Part shown: in pieces, positions 62,217 through 64,000 of the stretch
How the letters are laid out: each line of letters begins with the position of its first letter
How positions within the stretch are numbered: position 1 is the first letter of the stretch
Source of the DNA: Staphylococcus taiwanensis
GTDB taxonomy: Bacteria > Bacillota > Bacilli > Staphylococcales > Staphylococcaceae
NCBI GenBank assembly: GCA_020544305.1
Contig: CP058667.1
Location: 806,001 to 870,000 of the forward strand
DNA length: 64,000 nucleotides
Direction: 5' to 3'
The notes under the pieces: generated by a model
Told to the model about the DNA's origin: nothing
Database searches by the model: none
What the model saw: only the letters and a program-made list of their open reading frames with translations
Program-made: the position numbers and the translations under genes

Positions 62217-63590
62217 ATGGTGGATGGATATTCAAGACAACAGATTGTCAAAGGCAGAGCTAAATTTATAACGATGTCCATAATTGGTATCATTTTATTC
62301 TTAATTCCTGTACCAATCGAACAAGATGGTAAAAAACAAACAACACTCCCAGTTGCGTTTTTAGCAAATTGGTTAAAAGGAATACTTGGTGATGCTATGC
62401 CAATTATCATCATTTTTATAATTACTGTATCTGCTATATTGACCATTTTGGTATCAACAATATTAAGAAATAAAGTAAAGCCAGGTGGTTTGTTAGAAAG
62501 TGCTTTTAAAGTAGGCCCAGTTTGGTTAACATTACGATTATTAGCAGTCGTATTTGCCTGGATGACTTATTTTAAATTGGGTTCTAAGGTGATTTATTCG
62601 GAAAATACAGGGGGATTAGTATTTAATGATTTATTACCTACTTTAGTTGCTGTATTTTTATTTGCCGCGCTATTTTTACCATTTTTAATGGAATATGGAT
62701 TGTTAGAGTTTTTGGGACCACTTTTCAGACCAATAATGAGACCATTATTTACATTACCAGGACGTTCAACCGTTGACAATTTAGCTTCATTTATAGGTGA
62801 TGGAACAGTTGGTGTGTTAATTACAAGTCGTCAATATGAGAGAGGTATCTATTCAAGACGTGAATCAATCGTTATTTCAACTACATTTAGTGTAGTTTCA
62901 ATTACCTTTGCTATTGTTATTGCAGAAACAGTTGGTTTACAGCATAAATTTTTCGCTTTTTATCTAACTGTAATTGTGTCATGTTTTGTAGCTGCGATGA
63001 TTATGCCTCGAATATGGCCTTTAAATCAAATACCAGATGAGTTTACTAAAGAAGTTTCTGAAAATACACGATTAGAAAAGTTGCCTGAAGGTAAATCAGC
63101 ATTAGGATATGGCTTTGAAGAAGCAACTATAGTGGGCTTAAAAGCACCTGGATTTAAAGAATTCTTTCAAACAGGATTTAAAACAGTCATTGATATGTGG
63201 TTTGTAATATTACCAGTCGTAATGAGTATTGGTACATTAGCCACAATGATAGCACATTATACACCAGTATTTGAGATAGTTGGAAAGCCATTTATTCCTA
63301 TTCTTGAATTATTGCAAGTGCCAGAAGCGGCTAAAGCATCTGAAACTTTATTAATTGGCTTTGCTGACATGTTCCTTCCATCAATTTTAATTGCTAATGC
63401 ACACAGTGAAATTACACGTTTCGTAATTGGAGCTTTAAGCATTTCTCAATTAATATACTTGTCAGAAGTTGGTGGCGTCATTCTAGGTTCAAAAATACCT
63501 ATCAGTTTAGGTAAATTATTTATGATCTTCTTAATAAGAACGGCTATTACGTTACCTATTATTGCGTTGATGGCGCATTTACTATTGTAA
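62217..63590 (+). CDS. YjiH-family membrane protein (nucleoside-recognition/Gate domain)
   Basis: A 457-residue polytopic membrane protein. The central GRSTVDNLASFIGDGTVGVLI-type block (about 181-200) and TSRQYERGIYSRRESIVI are Gate/nucleoside-recognition motifs; the C-terminal part has MFLPSILIANAHSE and ISQLIYLSEVGGVILGSKIP. Relatives are uncharacterised transporters. The ATG at 62217 has AAAGAAGGG upstream. Separated from hts by a terminator, so a separate unit; no Fur box is seen in its own upstream region. Confidence 0.82.
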   Translation: MVDGYSRQQIVKGRAKFITMSIIGIILFLIPVPIEQDGKKQTTLPVAFLANWLKGILGDAMPIIIIFIITVSAILTILVSTILRNKVKPGGLLESAFKVGPVWLTLRLLAVVFAWMTYFKLGSKVIYSENTGGLVFNDLLPTLVAVFLFAALFLPFLMEYGLLEFLGPLFRPIMRPLFTLPGRSTVDNLASFIGDGTVGVLITSRQYERGIYSRRESIVISTTFSVVSITFAIVIAETVGLQHKFFAFYLTVIVSCFVAAMIMPRIWPLNQIPDEFTKEVSENTRLEKLPEGKSALGYGFEEATIVGLKAPGFKEFFQTGFKTVIDMWFVILPVVMSIGTLATMIAHYTPVFEIVGKPFIPILELLQVPEAAKASETLLIGFADMFLPSILIANAHSEITRFVIGALSISQLIYLSEVGGVILGSKIPISLGKLFMIFLIRTAITLPIIALMAHLLL

Positions 63591-63624
63591 TATAACGAAT
63601 TAAATTTTTCGTATCATATGAACA

Positions 63625-63664
63625 AGAGGACTAGGATTAAAATGCATATTTTCCTAGTCCTCTG
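63625..63664. terminator. Bidirectional terminator
   Basis: Perfect 12-bp stem AGAGGACTAGGA / TCCTAGTCCTCT between the YjiH gene and the convergent haem-monooxygenase-like gene. Confidence 0.8.
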
Positions 63665-63724
63665 TGAATATTATGAAAAATTAATGATAAATGGTTATAG
63701 CTCAAACTTATAATACAAGGTGAA

Positions 63725-64000
63725 TTATCCTAATGTAGATAGAACATTAGCTTTTACAATTTCACTATGAAGTACTGGTGAATCTTCAGATGAGGATTTA
63801 CCAGTATTTTTATGCGCTTCTTTAAACGCATCACTTTGAGTCCATGCTTTAAAGTTTTCTTCAGAAGCCCACCATGTATTTACATACATATCTTCACTTT
63901 CATCATCTCTTTCAACTAACCACACTTCAATTTTATGAAAACCATCTAAAGACTCGATTTTACCACCTTTAGTAAAACGTGGTGCCATTTTTTCAGCAAA
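63725..64000 (-). CDS. Heme-degrading monooxygenase-like (ABM domain) protein, N-terminus outside window
   Basis: The frame is open to the window edge (FAEKMAPRFTKGG...), so at least 91 residues are seen and the N-terminal strand is missing. LDGFHKIEVWLVE, then VNTWWASEENFKAWTQSDAFKEAH are the antibiotic-biosynthesis-monooxygenase fold with the Trp and His of haem-degrading IsdG/HmoA-type enzymes. It is more like Bacillus HmoA than IsdG. It would release iron from haem. It lies close to the iron genes but convergent to them. Confidence 0.8.
   Translation of the reverse strand, partial: FAEKMAPRFTKGGKIESLDGFHKIEVWLVERDDESEDMYVNTWWASEENFKAWTQSDAFKEAHKNTGKSSSEDSPVLHSEIVKANVLSTLG

Overview
The window is chromosomal DNA of a low-GC Firmicute, clearly a Staphylococcus. 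Diagnostic genes are sarV, fmhB (femX), the tagatose-6-phosphate lac operon, the amaP/asp23 locus and the staphyloferrin A loci sfa and hts, all in an order like that of S. aureus. Protein differences from S. aureus (Asp23 with a polyasparagine tail, diverged FmhB coiled coil and LacE linker) suggest a coagulase-negative species. I cannot name the species from sequence alone.

Layout: 1-1935, end of the molybdopterin genes (moaE end, moaD, mobA, moaA). 2234-16092, mixed accessory/core genes: sarV, a repeat-rich non-coding block, a MarR/MFS pair, a VOC protein, essential fmhB, a large RND transporter, an AEC permease, glucose dehydrogenase/glcU and a GNAT protein. 16241-20285: topB, a purine permease and a small membrane protein. 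20664-34623: the S10-spc-alpha ribosomal cluster with secY, adk, infA and rpoA. 34951-38920: ECF transporter energising module, truA and rplM-rpsI behind an RNA leader. 39088-47518: sirtuin, lacR and lacABCDFEG. 47650-50824: lipoprotein hydrolase, LLM oxidoreductase, MDR oxidoreductase. 51180-52574: the SigB-type alkaline shock operon. 52712-61999: staphyloferrin A synthesis/export (sfaD, sfaABC) and uptake (htsABC) with Fur boxes. 62217-64000: a YjiH-like membrane protein and a truncated (window edge) haem-monooxygenase-like gene.

Functional links: sfa and hts form one iron-acquisition system, synthesised, exported and re-imported under Fur-like operators. lac imports lactose by PTS and feeds galactose-6-P through the tagatose pathway to triose phosphates. 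The ribosomal genes run almost without gaps, each with a strong Shine-Dalgarno.

Most of the window is ordinary core genome, and I found no convincing new defence or biosynthetic system. The notable anomalies are: (1) ecfT carries an in-frame internal deletion of about half the protein but keeps both ATPase-coupling motifs; (2) htsA is split by a one-base T insertion just after the lipoprotein signal; (3) a repeat family lies at three sites, with a complex tandem/inverted array at 2621-3446 and its short inverted counterpart at 13069-13308, flanking about 10 kb that includes fmhB; (4) several well-formed regulatory sites (MarR palindrome, lac operator, Fur boxes, SigB promoters, L13 leader).
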